64,000 nt of DNA from Propionibacteriaceae bacterium. Its GTDB lineage: Bacteria > Actinomycetota > Actinomycetes > Propionibacteriales > Propionibacteriaceae. Of the stretch, positions 42,494-51,428 are shown piece after piece. Position numbers and translations under genes: made by a program. The number at the start of each line of letters is the position of its first letter. Within the stretch, counting starts at the first letter, position 1. The notes below the pieces were generated by a model that was not told the origin of the DNA, did not search any database, and was given only the letters and a program-made list of their open reading frames with translations. The stretch is from contig JAISHO010000019.1 in assembly GCA_031262485.1 (NCBI GenBank), forward strand, positions 1-64,000, in the 5' to 3' direction.

Positions 42494-44304
42494 GCGACGA
42501 GACCATCCTCCCCTCAGTCAAACAACTGATCTGGCCAACGCTGGAGACGCTCCGTCGCCTTGGGGGACGAGTCTCCCGGTCGGAGGTAAGGGACAATTTT
42601 CTGGAGAGGGAATTCTTCACCGACGCCCAACTTCAGCCCCACCAGGGGAAACAACCGACAGTTCTCGCGCGAGTCGATTGGGCTCTCTCTTATCTCAAAG
42701 GCATGGGTCTCGCCACCAATCCTCAACGTGGGATGTGGGAGCTGACCGACGATGGCCAGACGGCGACTCCAGACGATGCTGCAGAACGTCACCGTATCTA
42801 TGTTCGTCAAGTCCGCTCCGCTGAGAACCCGACCCACGCCTGGCTCATCCTCTCCGGGAACGACGGGCGACCGCTCGTCAACCGGTGGCTGGACGACGGA
42901 TTCATCTCGCTCGCCGCCTCGCATCTCAGCGGAGTCGAGCCCGGAGCGACGAAGTCGGCCGTCGAGCAAGCCATCGAGACCGGCTACGAGCACGCCGAGT
43001 ACACGCAAAGGCGCAGCCTGACAGATGACTACTACGCCTTCCTCACAACCATGACCGAGGACAGCCTTGTTCTCACCCGCCACGACGACCAAGCCTGGAT
43101 CGGTCGTATCACCGGGCCAGCCGAGTTCACCGAAGAGTCGCCCCACTTGCGGCGGCCCGTCGAATGGGCGGGCGGTGACTTCCTCGTCACCAGCCTTCCC
43201 GCAGCGGCGAAAACATTGCCGGGAAGCTCCCGTCTCATCATCGATCTCACCAACGTCAGCGGAGATATCGAAGCCCTCCTCGAAACCGAAGACACCGCCG
43301 ACGCACCCAGGGAAACCGACGATGATCTCACGCTGCCCCGCTCCACCCCGGAACTCGCAGACGAACTCAACCTGCCCCAAACGTGGCTCGACGACTACAT
43401 CGATCTCCTGGAATCACGGCGCCAACTCATCGTCCATGGCCCTCCCGGCACGGGGAAGACCTACGTCTCCCGTGCCCTCGCCCGCCACATCGCCGGTGAA
43501 GGGAACGTCTCCATCGTCCAGTTCCACCCGTCCTACGCTTACGAGGACTTCTTCGAGGGGATCCGCCCCAAGACGACGCCCGAAGGAGCGCTCCGCTACG
43601 ACCTCGTCGCCGGGCCTCTTCGCCGCCTCGCCACAGTCGCGGCGGAGGATCCCACCCAGCCGTATGTCCTCCTCATCGACGAGATCAACCGAGCCGACCT
43701 CGCCCGCGTCTTCGGCGAGTTGTACTACCTGCTCGAATACCGCACCGAGGCTATCTCCCTCCAATACTCCCCGGAACAGACTTTCTCCCTGCCGAAGAAC
43801 CTTTACCTCATCGGCACGATGAACACCGCCGACCGCTCCATCGCCCTCATCGACGCCGCCATCAGGCGCCGCTTCCCCTTCATCGAGATGCATCCCGCCG
43901 AGGAACCCGTCGCCAGCTTGCTTCGGAACCACCTCATCGCCGTCGGAGCCGACGAACACCGCGCCGACCTCCTCGACGAACTGAACCGCCGCCTCGGGGA
44001 GAGCCAACGCGAATTCCAGATCGGCCCGTCCTACCTTATGCGCGCCGAGGCGGACACCGACGCCGGGCTCGAACGGATCTGGAACCACGACATCCTCCCC
44101 CTCCTCGAAGAGCAGCTCTACGGAACCATGAACCGCGACCAGGTGCGCCACGAATTCGGGTTGACCTCGATCACACGCGCCACCAACGGCCCCACGCGAC
44201 GAGCTTTCTCCGACGAAACGATCATGGCCGAGCCCACTGTCTCGCCCGCAGGCGACCCTGCGCCTAGCGGCCAGGAACCAGACGCCACCGCCACCTTCCG
44301 ATGA
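42490..44304 (+). CDS. mcrB: McrB-like AAA+ GTPase of a type IV restriction system
   Basis: A 604-aa protein. The N-terminus (VKQLIWPTLETLRRLGGRVS) is an Mrr-N-like winged helix; a central region presumably reads DNA. Then come Walker A GPPGTGKTYV (about 317), Walker B LLIDEINRADLARV (about 394) and the McrB signature MNTADRS (about 443). McrB moves DNA using GTP and activates McrC. GTG start overlapping the recognition-domain gene as GTGA; the end overlaps McrC as ATGA. The C-terminal 40 residues are a disordered Pro/Ala/Thr tail. Confidence 0.9.
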   Translation: MSDETILPSVKQLIWPTLETLRRLGGRVSRSEVRDNFLEREFFTDAQLQPHQGKQPTVLARVDWALSYLKGMGLATNPQRGMWELTDDGQTATPDDAAERHRIYVRQVRSAENPTHAWLILSGNDGRPLVNRWLDDGFISLAASHLSGVEPGATKSAVEQAIETGYEHAEYTQRRSLTDDYYAFLTTMTEDSLVLTRHDDQAWIGRITGPAEFTEESPHLRRPVEWAGGDFLVTSLPAAAKTLPGSSRLIIDLTNVSGDIEALLETEDTADAPRETDDDLTLPRSTPELADELNLPQTWLDDYIDLLESRRQLIVHGPPGTGKTYVSRALARHIAGEGNVSIVQFHPSYAYEDFFEGIRPKTTPEGALRYDLVAGPLRRLATVAAEDPTQPYVLLIDEINRADLARVFGELYYLLEYRTEAISLQYSPEQTFSLPKNLYLIGTMNTADRSIALIDAAIRRRFPFIEMHPAEEPVASLLRNHLIAVGADEHRADLLDELNRRLGESQREFQIGPSYLMRAEADTDAGLERIWNHDILPLLEEQLYGTMNRDQVRHEFGLTSITRATNGPTRRAFSDETIMAEPTVSPAGDPAPSGQEPDATATFR

Positions 44305-45527
44305 CGATCCGCGTCGACCTCGCCGAGAACGGCGACGGAGTCACCCTCGCATTGGCGGAATCAGACATCGCCTCGATCGTCGGATCCGCCCTTCTCACGC
44401 TGAGCCCGAGACCAGCGGGACTCTGGCAGGTGGCCCCACGCCCCGGCATGGTCGGGGCGCTCCGAACCGGTCATCTCGACATCGTCGTCCACCCCAAAAC
44501 CAGCTTCGCCTCCCTTCTCTTCATGCTCGCCCACTCCCGTGACCCAGGATTCACCCCCAGCCTCGTCGACGGCATCGCCGACGACGACCCCTGGCCCGCC
44601 GTCGCCGAGACATTCGTGCGCTTAGCCGAACACTCCCTCACCGGCGGGGTGCTGCGCAGCTACACCGTCGTCGACGACCAACTCCCCGTGGTGCGCGGAC
44701 GCATCCGCCTCGTCGAACAGATCACCCGCCACCCCGGCCTTCCCCTCCCACTCGAAGTGCGCTACTCGACACTCAGCGCAGACATCCCCGAGAACCGTCG
44801 CCTCCGCGCCGCCGCCCGACGCCTCACCAGTGTCATCCGGATGCCACCGGCGCTTCTCCGCCGCCTCGACCACCTCGACCACCGCCTGAGCGTCGCGACG
44901 CTCCCTTCCTCAGGAGCCCCGCTCCCACCGTGGCGACCGACCCGGATGAATGAGCGCTACCATCACGCCCTCCGCATCTCCGACCTCATCCTCGACGGCA
45001 TCGGCCTCGACACCCGAGCGGGCGACCACCCCCTCGCCTCCTTCACCGTCTCCATGGCGACCGTGTTCGAAGACTTCGTCACCGTCACACTCCGGGAATC
45101 ACTCGCCCGTCTCAGTCCAGGCCACACCGTCGATCAGCACAAGCTTTTCCTCGACGAAGACCGTCGGATCACCGTCCGCCCCGACATCGTCCACCTCGTC
45201 GACGGCCAAGAACGCGCCGTCTACGACGCGAAGTACAAAATGCCAGGAGACGACGGAATCGCCACCGTCGCCGATCTCTATCAGGTGACCACCTATTGCG
45301 CGCTCATGGGGCTCAGCCATGGCCACCTCGTCTACGCCGGAACTCACACCGACGCCACCTCGTCTGGGACGGCGCCCCAGAGAACCCCGAGCGACACCCT
45401 GACGATTCGCCGCACTGGCGTCACGATCCACCTCCATCGGCTCAATGTCACCAAGCGACCCACCGGACTACTCGAACAAATCGACCGCATCGCGGCAGAC
45501 AGTCTCCGTTTCAGCTCTCTCCCCTGA
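44301..45527 (+). CDS. mcrC: McrC-like PD-(D/E)XK nuclease subunit
   Basis: A 408-aa protein, the usual partner of McrB. The nuclease centre is RPDIVHLVDGQERAVYDAKYK (about residues 293-313), giving the D...DxK residues; the N-terminal LDIVVHPKTSFASLLFMLAH and SADIPENRRLRAA match McrC proteins. It cuts DNA when activated by McrB, classically at modified cytosines. It ends the defence operon; the next gene starts 62 bp later with its own ribosome site. Confidence 0.9.
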   Translation: MTIRVDLAENGDGVTLALAESDIASIVGSALLTLSPRPAGLWQVAPRPGMVGALRTGHLDIVVHPKTSFASLLFMLAHSRDPGFTPSLVDGIADDDPWPAVAETFVRLAEHSLTGGVLRSYTVVDDQLPVVRGRIRLVEQITRHPGLPLPLEVRYSTLSADIPENRRLRAAARRLTSVIRMPPALLRRLDHLDHRLSVATLPSSGAPLPPWRPTRMNERYHHALRISDLILDGIGLDTRAGDHPLASFTVSMATVFEDFVTVTLRESLARLSPGHTVDQHKLFLDEDRRITVRPDIVHLVDGQERAVYDAKYKMPGDDGIATVADLYQVTTYCALMGLSHGHLVYAGTHTDATSSGTAPQRTPSDTLTIRRTGVTIHLHRLNVTKRPTGLLEQIDRIAADSLRFSSLP

Positions 45528-45589
45528 AGTCGCCAGACTTCCCTGCTCGGTAGAATTCGTCCACACGCTTGACGAAGAGGAGGAGCGAG

Positions 45590-46330
45590 ATGACGGATCC
45601 CACGACGGTGCCGCTTGAGCCGACGGAGCCAGGCGAGGCGGGCGCCCAGGGCGCCGAGTCGAACCCTTACGCCGCAGTCATCTTCGATCTGGACGGGGTC
45701 ATCGTTCACACTGACGAGTTGCACTATCGGGCGTGGAAGGGGTTGGCCGATCGGCTCGGGCTGCCGTTCAGTCGCACAGACAACGATCAATTGCGCGGAG
45801 TGTCGCGGATGCGGAGTCTGGAGCTCCTCTTGGCGGGGCGGGCCGATTCCTACTCCGAGGCGGAGAAGGTCGCCCTGGCCGATGAGAAAAACAAGGACTA
45901 CCGGGACCTGCTCAACGAGTTATCGCCCGACGATGTCAGCGAGGCGGTGCGCTGCACGTTGTGGGCGCTCCAGGAGGGCGGGTATCGCCTTGCCATCGGG
46001 TCGTCGAGCCGCAACGCCGGGCTCATCTTGCGTCACATCGAACTGGATGGGTGGTTCGAGGCGGTCGCCGACGGGTCGATGATCACCCACAGCAAGCCCG
46101 ACCCGGAGGTGTTCCTCAAAGCCGCCGAACTGCTTGGGCTCAGCCCAGCCGAATGCGTCATCGTCGAGGACGCCCGCTCGGGGGTCGACGCCGCGCTCGC
46201 CGGGGGGTTCCATTGCTTCGGCATCGGCGACGCCGCCGGGCACCCGGATGTCACTTGGGCGATCGAATCGCTGCCCGACATGTTGGCGGTGCTCCTGCCC
46301 GGGAAACCGCTGCCGCCCATTGTGTATTAA
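45590..46330 (+). CDS. Beta-phosphoglucomutase-like HAD phosphatase
   Basis: A 246-aa HAD enzyme: nucleophile motif FDLDGVIVHTDELHYRAW, motif II GSSSRNAG, the Lys in SKPDPEVFLKAAELLG, and VEDARSGVDAA. The cap and the DGVI-x-x-TDELHY start fit the beta-phosphoglucomutase subfamily, which interconverts glucose-1- and glucose-6-phosphate in maltose or trehalose breakdown. No maltose or trehalose phosphorylase is adjacent, so other sugar phosphates are possible. ATG at 45590 after GGAGGAG; the TTG at 45569 is rejected. Confidence 0.85.
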   Translation: MTDPTTVPLEPTEPGEAGAQGAESNPYAAVIFDLDGVIVHTDELHYRAWKGLADRLGLPFSRTDNDQLRGVSRMRSLELLLAGRADSYSEAEKVALADEKNKDYRDLLNELSPDDVSEAVRCTLWALQEGGYRLAIGSSSRNAGLILRHIELDGWFEAVADGSMITHSKPDPEVFLKAAELLGLSPAECVIVEDARSGVDAALAGGFHCFGIGDAAGHPDVTWAIESLPDMLAVLLPGKPLPPIVY

Positions 46331-46384
46331 GGCAACAGATAACTGAACCAAGGGTTGCCGTCAGACGACCCGTGATGCAGTTGA

Positions 46385-46399
46385 CATACTTGTCGTATG
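46385..46399. promoter_or_regulatory. Inverted repeat at the antitoxin start
   Basis: CATAC-TTGTC-GTATG. It covers the ATG at 46397 and could bind the RHH protein itself. CATACT can also serve as a -10 box with the start codon 6 bp later, which would give a leaderless message. Confidence 0.45.
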
Positions 46400-46624
46400 G
46401 CAATGACACAGATCGCTGTTCGCTTGACCTCTGATGAGATCAAGACGTTGGATTCCGAGGTTGCCGTCGGGCACGCGACGAGTCGCTCAGCTGCTCTGAG
46501 GTATGCGATCGAGGCCCTTCAACGACGTCGAGACGACGAACGTGAGCTCGCACTCTTCGCAGCGGCGACAGCACAGGGAGAAGAGCTTTACCCCGATCTC
46601 GCGGGCCTCCGCGACCGCTGGTAG
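46397..46624 (+). CDS. Ribbon-helix-helix antitoxin-like protein, apparently orphan
   Basis: A 75-aa protein with an N-terminal RHH fold (TQIAVRLTSDEIKTLDSEV, then SRSAALRYAIEAL) and an acidic C-terminal tail (GEELYPDLAGLRDRW) like those that clamp MazF/PemK toxins. No toxin follows: the next gene is on the opposite strand and ends 9 bp away. Start ATG 46397 or 46403. Confidence 0.75.
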   Translation: MAMTQIAVRLTSDEIKTLDSEVAVGHATSRSAALRYAIEALQRRRDDERELALFAAATAQGEELYPDLAGLRDRW

Positions 46625-46633
46625 TGAGCCGGC

Positions 46634-47422
46634 CTACTTCTTCCGCTTCTTCGAGCGCCCCTGGGAGCTCTTCACCCTTCCCTTAATAGCGGAGGGGAAG
46701 GCGACCTTAATCGTCGTCCCCACGCCCTCCTTGCTTGTCAGGGTGATGTCGGCGTCGTGCACCTGCGCGATGTGTTTGGTGATGGCCAGCCCCAGGCCGG
46801 TGCCGCCGGTCAGCTTCGAGCGGGAATGGTCGACGCGGTAGAAGCGCTCGAAAACGCGACTCGTCTCCTTGGCGGGGATGCCCAGGCCAGTGTCGGCGAC
46901 GCGGGCTACCGCCCGGCCCGACTCCTTCGCCGCTGAGACGGTGACCGTGCCACCGGGGCGGTTGTATTTGATGGCGTTGTCGATGAGGTTGTGGAACAAC
47001 TCCGCCAAGAGACTGGCGCTCGCCTCGACGACGAGGGGCGACTTCGGCGGATCCACCGTCAACTCCACCTCGTAGCGGGCCGCTTTGGCTTGGAGCGCGT
47101 CGGCGGCGGCGAGGACGACCTCTCCAAGATCGACGGAAGCGAAGGCGTCGCTCGAATAACCCTCGTCGAGGTGGGAGAGCAGCATGATGTCGTCGACGAG
47201 ACCGATCATCCGTTCCGCCTCCGAGCGGATCGTACGAATGAACTCGGCCCGGTCGGCCTCGGCCGCCAACCCCGAATCGAGCATCTCGGCGTATCCCAAG
47301 ATGTTCGTCAACGGTGTCTTCAACTCGTGGGACACATTGGCCGAGAACTCCCGGCGCAACTTCTCGACCTTGCGGCGTTTCATCGTCGTCCACCCGTTCC
47401 CCGAATCAGCGACATCCACCAT
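46634..47422 (-). CDS. Histidine kinase catalytic core without a membrane sensor
   Basis: A 262-aa kinase. HisKA with the phospho-acceptor His in FSANVSHELKTPLTNI, N box NLIDNAIKYNRPGG, G1 VADTGLGIP, F box FERFYRVDHSRS and G2 GGTGLGL. It lies downstream of a PhoP/RegX3-type regulator beside pstSCAB, so a PhoR/SenX3 role is likely. Normal PhoR/SenX3 kinases have membrane and PAS segments first; here only about 20 residues precede the HisKA region. The C-terminus is Lys/Arg-rich. Cytosolic by sequence. Confidence 0.85.
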   Translation of the reverse strand: MVDVADSGNGWTTMKRRKVEKLRREFSANVSHELKTPLTNILGYAEMLDSGLAAEADRAEFIRTIRSEAERMIGLVDDIMLLSHLDEGYSSDAFASVDLGEVVLAAADALQAKAARYEVELTVDPPKSPLVVEASASLLAELFHNLIDNAIKYNRPGGTVTVSAAKESGRAVARVADTGLGIPAKETSRVFERFYRVDHSRSKLTGGTGLGLAITKHIAQVHDADITLTSKEGVGTTIKVAFPSAIKGRVKSSQGRSKKRKK

Positions 47423-47582
47423 CGTGGGTTCACAAGGCTCGGAACAGGCGATGCGGCCATGGCGGGGGAAATCATTCCATCTCTCCCCGATCGACGCGCT
47501 CGCACCGCTTTCACACCGCTCTTACCACCGACGCCACGGGCTCGGCCGCTGAGCGATCCAGCACACCGTCTTCCCATCGCCC

Positions 47583-48287
47583 TCACCCCTCGATCTTGTA
47601 GCCGACGTTGCGGACGGTGACGATCGCCTCCCCAGCCGCCCCGAGTTTGGAGCGTAAGGCTTTGATGTGCATGTCGACGGTGCGGGTCTCCCCGGCGTGC
47701 TGATAGCCCCAGACCTCGTCGAGGATGCGCGAACGGCTCAATGCCAAGCCGGCGTTGCGCATGAGACACTCCAGCAATTCGAATTCCCGGAAGGTGAGGG
47801 AGACCGCCTCCCCACCTGCGGTGACAGTGCGACGCCCCGGATCGAGGACGATCCCGCCGACCACGATCACATCGACCTCAGGAGTGGGCGCAGGGGCGGC
47901 ACGACGGAGCACGGCGCGCACCCGGGCGATCACCTCCATGACGGAGAAGGGCTTAGTGATGTAGTCGTCCGCGCCCAAATCGAGGCCCTTGATGCGGTCG
48001 TATTCACCCGATTTCGCCGTCAGCATGACGACGGGGATCGACGCCGTCTTCTTCGACTCCTTGAGCCGCTCGAGCAGGGCGATGCCGTCTTGGCCGGGCA
48101 ACATGATGTCGAGGAGGATGAGATCAGGGGTCTCCTGCCGCAGCGCCTCACGGAACCCCACCCCGTCGGGGAAACCACGCGCGGTGAACCCCGAGGCCGT
48201 CAGAGCATAAGAGACGAGGTCCCGGATGTTCGCGTCATCTTCGACGACGAAGATGAGCGGCGATTGGTCCGACGATCCTGGGGCCAT
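47583..48287 (-). CDS. Two-component response regulator, OmpR/PhoB type (phosphate control)
   Basis: A 234-aa protein: a receiver domain with EDD, the phospho-Asp in LILLDIMLPG, MLTAKSG and the Lys in YITKPFS, then a winged-helix effector (LTFREFELLECLMRNAG, VWGYQHAGETRTVDMHIKALR). Next to pstSCAB it is most likely the PhoP/RegX3 equivalent that switches on phosphate uptake. 160 bp precede the kinase gene on the same strand. Confidence 0.9.
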   Translation of the reverse strand: MAPGSSDQSPLIFVVEDDANIRDLVSYALTASGFTARGFPDGVGFREALRQETPDLILLDIMLPGQDGIALLERLKESKKTASIPVVMLTAKSGEYDRIKGLDLGADDYITKPFSVMEVIARVRAVLRRAAPAPTPEVDVIVVGGIVLDPGRRTVTAGGEAVSLTFREFELLECLMRNAGLALSRSRILDEVWGYQHAGETRTVDMHIKALRSKLGAAGEAIVTVRNVGYKIEG

Positions 48288-48491
48288 GAATTCACCTTAC
48301 CGTGAGGTGAGTGAGCGCCAGACTCGGCGAACGGCCCCGAATGCACAGGGGAGAGACGCTCCCCAGCACGACGCTCGCGTCCCCCAGGACGAGCCCGGTA
48401 GCCCGGCTTGAGACAGGGAGGGAATCATGTGGAGCGAGAAACCCCTGATCCGGCAGGCCTGACCGCCCTCGGGAAAGCCTCGGTCGGCAAA

Positions 48492-48533
48492 CCGGCGGAC
48501 GCACGCCGGCGCTCCCGTCTTCGCAAGAAGACG
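48492..48533. terminator. Two small hairpins after pstB
   Basis: CGTCTTC-GCAA-GAAGACG (48516-48533) and CCGGCG-GACGCA-CGCCGG (48492-48509) lie in tandem just past the pstB stop on the minus strand, with no T-run. They may end or attenuate the pst transcript before the regulator gene. Confidence 0.4.
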
Positions 48534-48574
48534 ACTGGCATACGCTGACCGAGCACGTCATGCCGACCGCCCTC

Positions 48575-49588
48575 TCACCCGGCCCGGCCGGAGACGTAGT
48601 CGGCCGTGCGCGGATCGGCCGGGGCGCCGAAGATCTGCCCCGTCTCGCCGAACTCGACGACGTCGCCGCTGAGGAAGAACGCCGTCCGATCCGAGATACG
48701 GGCGGCCTGTTGCATGTTGTGGGTGACGATGACGATCGTGTACCGCTCGCGCAACCCGGCCATGAGCTCTTCGATCTTGCCGGTCGAGATCGGGTCGAGG
48801 GCGCTCGTCGGCTCATCGAGGAGGAGGACCTCCGGCTCGACCGCCAACGCTCGGGCGATGCAGAGACGTTGCTGCTGGCCGCCGGAGAGGCCGAGCGCCG
48901 GTTTCGACAATCGATCCTTCAACTCGTCCCAGATGGCGGCGTCGCGCAACGAACGCTCGACGATCTCCTCCAACTCTTTGCGGTTCTTCGTCCCATGCGT
49001 CCGCGGACCGAAGGCCACATTGTCGAAGACGCTCATGGGGAAGGGGTTCGGCTTCTGGAAGACCATGCCGACGCGACGGCGCAGCTCCGTCGGATCGGCG
49101 GCGGTGAAAATCGACTCACCGAACAAGGTGATCGTCCCGGTCGTCCGGCAGATCTCGATGATGTCGTTCATCCGGTTGAGCGTGCGCAACAAGGTGGATT
49201 TACCACAGCCGGAGGGGCCGATGAAGGCGGTGACGCGATGCTCCGGGATCGTCATCGCGACGTCCTTGAGCGCGTGGACGTCGCCGTAATACACGTTGAG
49301 CCCGTTGATCTCGAAGCAGGACCGGGCGGGTTGGGTCGAAGCCGTCGAACCGAGCGGCGCGGCGGCGAAGGAGGGCGCGTTAGGACCGGCCGAACCGGGG
49401 ACGGCCTGCTCGGAGCCGACGCTGGAATCGCCCAACCGGGGCAACCGGACGGCGGCGCGCGAGGAGGTGGGCCCGGCGGCCCGCGACGACGCGACCGTGG
49501 GCACAGAAGCGAGGCCCGTGGAATAGCCGCCCGCCGAGGAACCGGCGAGGTGAGAGACGGTCGAGGTGGAAGCGGTGGTGGAATTCAT
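48575..49588 (-). CDS. pstB: Phosphate ABC transporter ATPase PstB with N-terminal extension
   Basis: A 337-aa protein. The core from [19 protein letters not shown] onward is classic PstB: Walker [24 protein letters not shown], signature LSGGQQQR, Walker [13 protein letters not shown], ending in an FGAP-type motif. About 90 residues of Ser/Ala/Gly/Pro-rich sequence come before it, longer than usual. The ATG overlaps the pstA stop as ATGA, so the extension is probably translated. Last gene of pstSCAB. Confidence 0.93.
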   Translation of the reverse strand: MNSTTASTSTVSHLAGSSAGGYSTGLASVPTVASSRAAGPTSSRAAVRLPRLGDSSVGSEQAVPGSAGPNAPSFAAAPLGSTASTQPARSCFEINGLNVYYGDVHALKDVAMTIPEHRVTAFIGPSGCGKSTLLRTLNRMNDIIEICRTTGTITLFGESIFTAADPTELRRRVGMVFQKPNPFPMSVFDNVAFGPRTHGTKNRKELEEIVERSLRDAAIWDELKDRLSKPALGLSGGQQQRLCIARALAVEPEVLLLDEPTSALDPISTGKIEELMAGLRERYTIVIVTHNMQQAARISDRTAFFLSGDVVEFGETGQIFGAPADPRTADYVSGRAG

Positions 49589-50541
49589 CGGGTGATCCTT
49601 TTCGCGATAGCGGCGGAGACGGCGTTGATGCCGATGACGACGACGAGGAGGACGACAGCGGTGGCATAGCCCTCGCCCAGGTGGAGGCCCTCGCTCGAGA
49701 GGGCGTACATGTGGACCGACAGCGTCCGGGCCGATTCCATCGGTGAGCCGGGAACCTGGGCGACGGTGCCGGCGGTGTAGATGAGCGCCGCCGTCTCACC
49801 GACGATGCGGCCGACGGCCAGGATGACACCGGCCAAAATTCCTGGCATCGCGGCGGGCAAGACGACGCGGAACGTCGTGCGTAAGCGTCCAGCGCCCAAC
49901 CCGAAGGCGGCCTCGCGCCAACCGTCCGGCACCGCCCGCAAGGCCTCCTCCGTCGAACGCATCGTCAACGGCAGAATCATGATCGCGAGCGTCGCCGCGC
50001 CGGCCAGGACGGAGAAACCCCACCCCAGCCACCCGACGAAGAACAACAGACCGAACAAGCCATAGACGATCGACGGGATCCCCGCCAAGGTGTCCGACAT
50101 CATCCGCACGAGCGAGACGAGCCGGGAGCCGCGCGGGGCGTATTCGGCCAGCCAGATCGCCGCCGGAACCCCCAGCGGCAAGGCGATGACGAGCGAGAGC
50201 ACCGTCAAGACGATCGTCGAGACGAGCGCCGGCATAAGAGAGACGTTGTCGCTCGTGTATTCCCAGGCGAACAAACTCGGCTTGAGATACGGCACGCCGC
50301 GGATGAGGATGAACGCGACGATATAGAGGAGCGCGCCGATGGCGAGCGCCGCCCCGGCCCAGGTCAAGAAACGCAGAATGTGCTCGCGCGTCTGCCCGTG
50401 GGGCCGGGCGTTGAGTGATTCTCCAGTGCCGCCACCGGGTGACAGGGGGGCGGCGGCACTGGAAGCTTGGCGGATGGGGCCGGTCATGCCCCGGGGCGCG
50501 GTCGCGGTGGCGCGTGGCGCGGTGTCGGTCACGGCGTTCAT
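49585..50541 (-). CDS. pstA: Phosphate ABC transporter permease PstA
   Basis: A 318-aa permease: a Pro/Ala-rich cytoplasmic leader of about 50 residues, then six membrane segments with [17 protein letters not shown] and the EAA loop region [20 protein letters not shown], and the [15 protein letters not shown] region typical of PstA. The ATG at 50541 shares one base with the pstC stop. The longer frame upstream in the ORF track is a shadow of pstC. Confidence 0.93.
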   Translation of the reverse strand: MNAVTDTAPRATATAPRGMTGPIRQASSAAAPLSPGGGTGESLNARPHGQTREHILRFLTWAGAALAIGALLYIVAFILIRGVPYLKPSLFAWEYTSDNVSLMPALVSTIVLTVLSLVIALPLGVPAAIWLAEYAPRGSRLVSLVRMMSDTLAGIPSIVYGLFGLLFFVGWLGWGFSVLAGAATLAIMILPLTMRSTEEALRAVPDGWREAAFGLGAGRLRTTFRVVLPAAMPGILAGVILAVGRIVGETAALIYTAGTVAQVPGSPMESARTLSVHMYALSSEGLHLGEGYATAVVLLVVVIGINAVSAAIAKRITR

Positions 50542-51428
50542 CAGCGGGCCTTTCGCACGAGCGCGGAGAAGCTGAGGTTGATGAGGAGGATGAAGACGAG
50601 GAGCACGACGCCGGTGGCGATGAGCGCTTGGCGGTGCAGATCGGCCGCGTAGCCCATCTCGAGGACGATGTTGGCCGTCAGGGTGCGCACCCCGTCGAAG
50701 ATCGAATCGGGCATCCGGGCCTGGTTGCCGGCGACCATGATGACGGCCATCGTCTCCCCGATGGCGCGCCCGACGCCGAGCACGATGGCGGCCAACACAC
50801 CGGAGCGGGCGGCCGGCAGGAGGACGGAGTAGACCGCCCGGTAGTGCCCCGACCCGAGCGCCAAAGCGCCCTCGTAATAGGACTCCGGCACGGCCCGCAA
50901 AGCGCTCTCGGCCAAGGCGACGATCGTCGGAAGAATCATGATGCCGAGCAACACACTGGCCGCCAGCATCGAGTTGTCGAAGAGGGGGACGATCGCGGCC
51001 ATGCCGAAGAAGCCGTAGACGACCGACGGGATCCCCGCCAGCAGATCGACGCCCGGCTTGACGATCCGGTAAAGACGCGGCGGGCACGAGCGGGCCAGGA
51101 AGACGGCCGCCAGCAGGCCGACCGGAACACCGACGACGATCGCCCCGGCGGTGATGTAAAGGCTGCCGACGATCATCGGCAAGATGCCGAAAGTGGGCGG
51201 GACGTCGCTGGGCGACCAATCCGTGCCGGTGAGGAAGGCGAAGAGCCCGATCTCGGAGAAAGCCGGCAGCGACCCGCCGACGAGGAAGACGCAGATGAGC
51301 GCGACGGCGGCGATCGAGACGAGGGCGGTGAAGGCGAAGAGGAGCCCCATGCCCCGCTCTTTGACGAGGCGCCACGTCCACGTCGACGTCTCCGTGAGCA
51401 CATCGGTGCTCTCGTGTGCCGGACTCAT
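50541..51428 (-). CDS. pstC: Phosphate ABC transporter permease PstC
   Basis: A 295-aa permease with six membrane segments. LAGIPSVVYGFFGMAAIVP, ALRAVPESYYEGALALGSG and GRAIGETMAVIMVAGN are PstC signatures. The ATG overlaps the pstS stop as ATGA. It forms the phosphate channel with PstA in the cell membrane. Confidence 0.93.
   Translation of the reverse strand: MSPAHESTDVLTETSTWTWRLVKERGMGLLFAFTALVSIAAVALICVFLVGGSLPAFSEIGLFAFLTGTDWSPSDVPPTFGILPMIVGSLYITAGAIVVGVPVGLLAAVFLARSCPPRLYRIVKPGVDLLAGIPSVVYGFFGMAAIVPLFDNSMLAASVLLGIMILPTIVALAESALRAVPESYYEGALALGSGHYRAVYSVLLPAARSGVLAAIVLGVGRAIGETMAVIMVAGNQARMPDSIFDGVRTLTANIVLEMGYAADLHRQALIATGVVLLVFILLINLSFSALVRKAR

Noticed and set aside
49900-51381. 598-aa frame joining pstA with sequence opposite or inside pstC
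   Set aside because: The part above 50541 is an Arg-rich shadow of pstC. PstA starts at the ATG that shares a base with the pstC stop.
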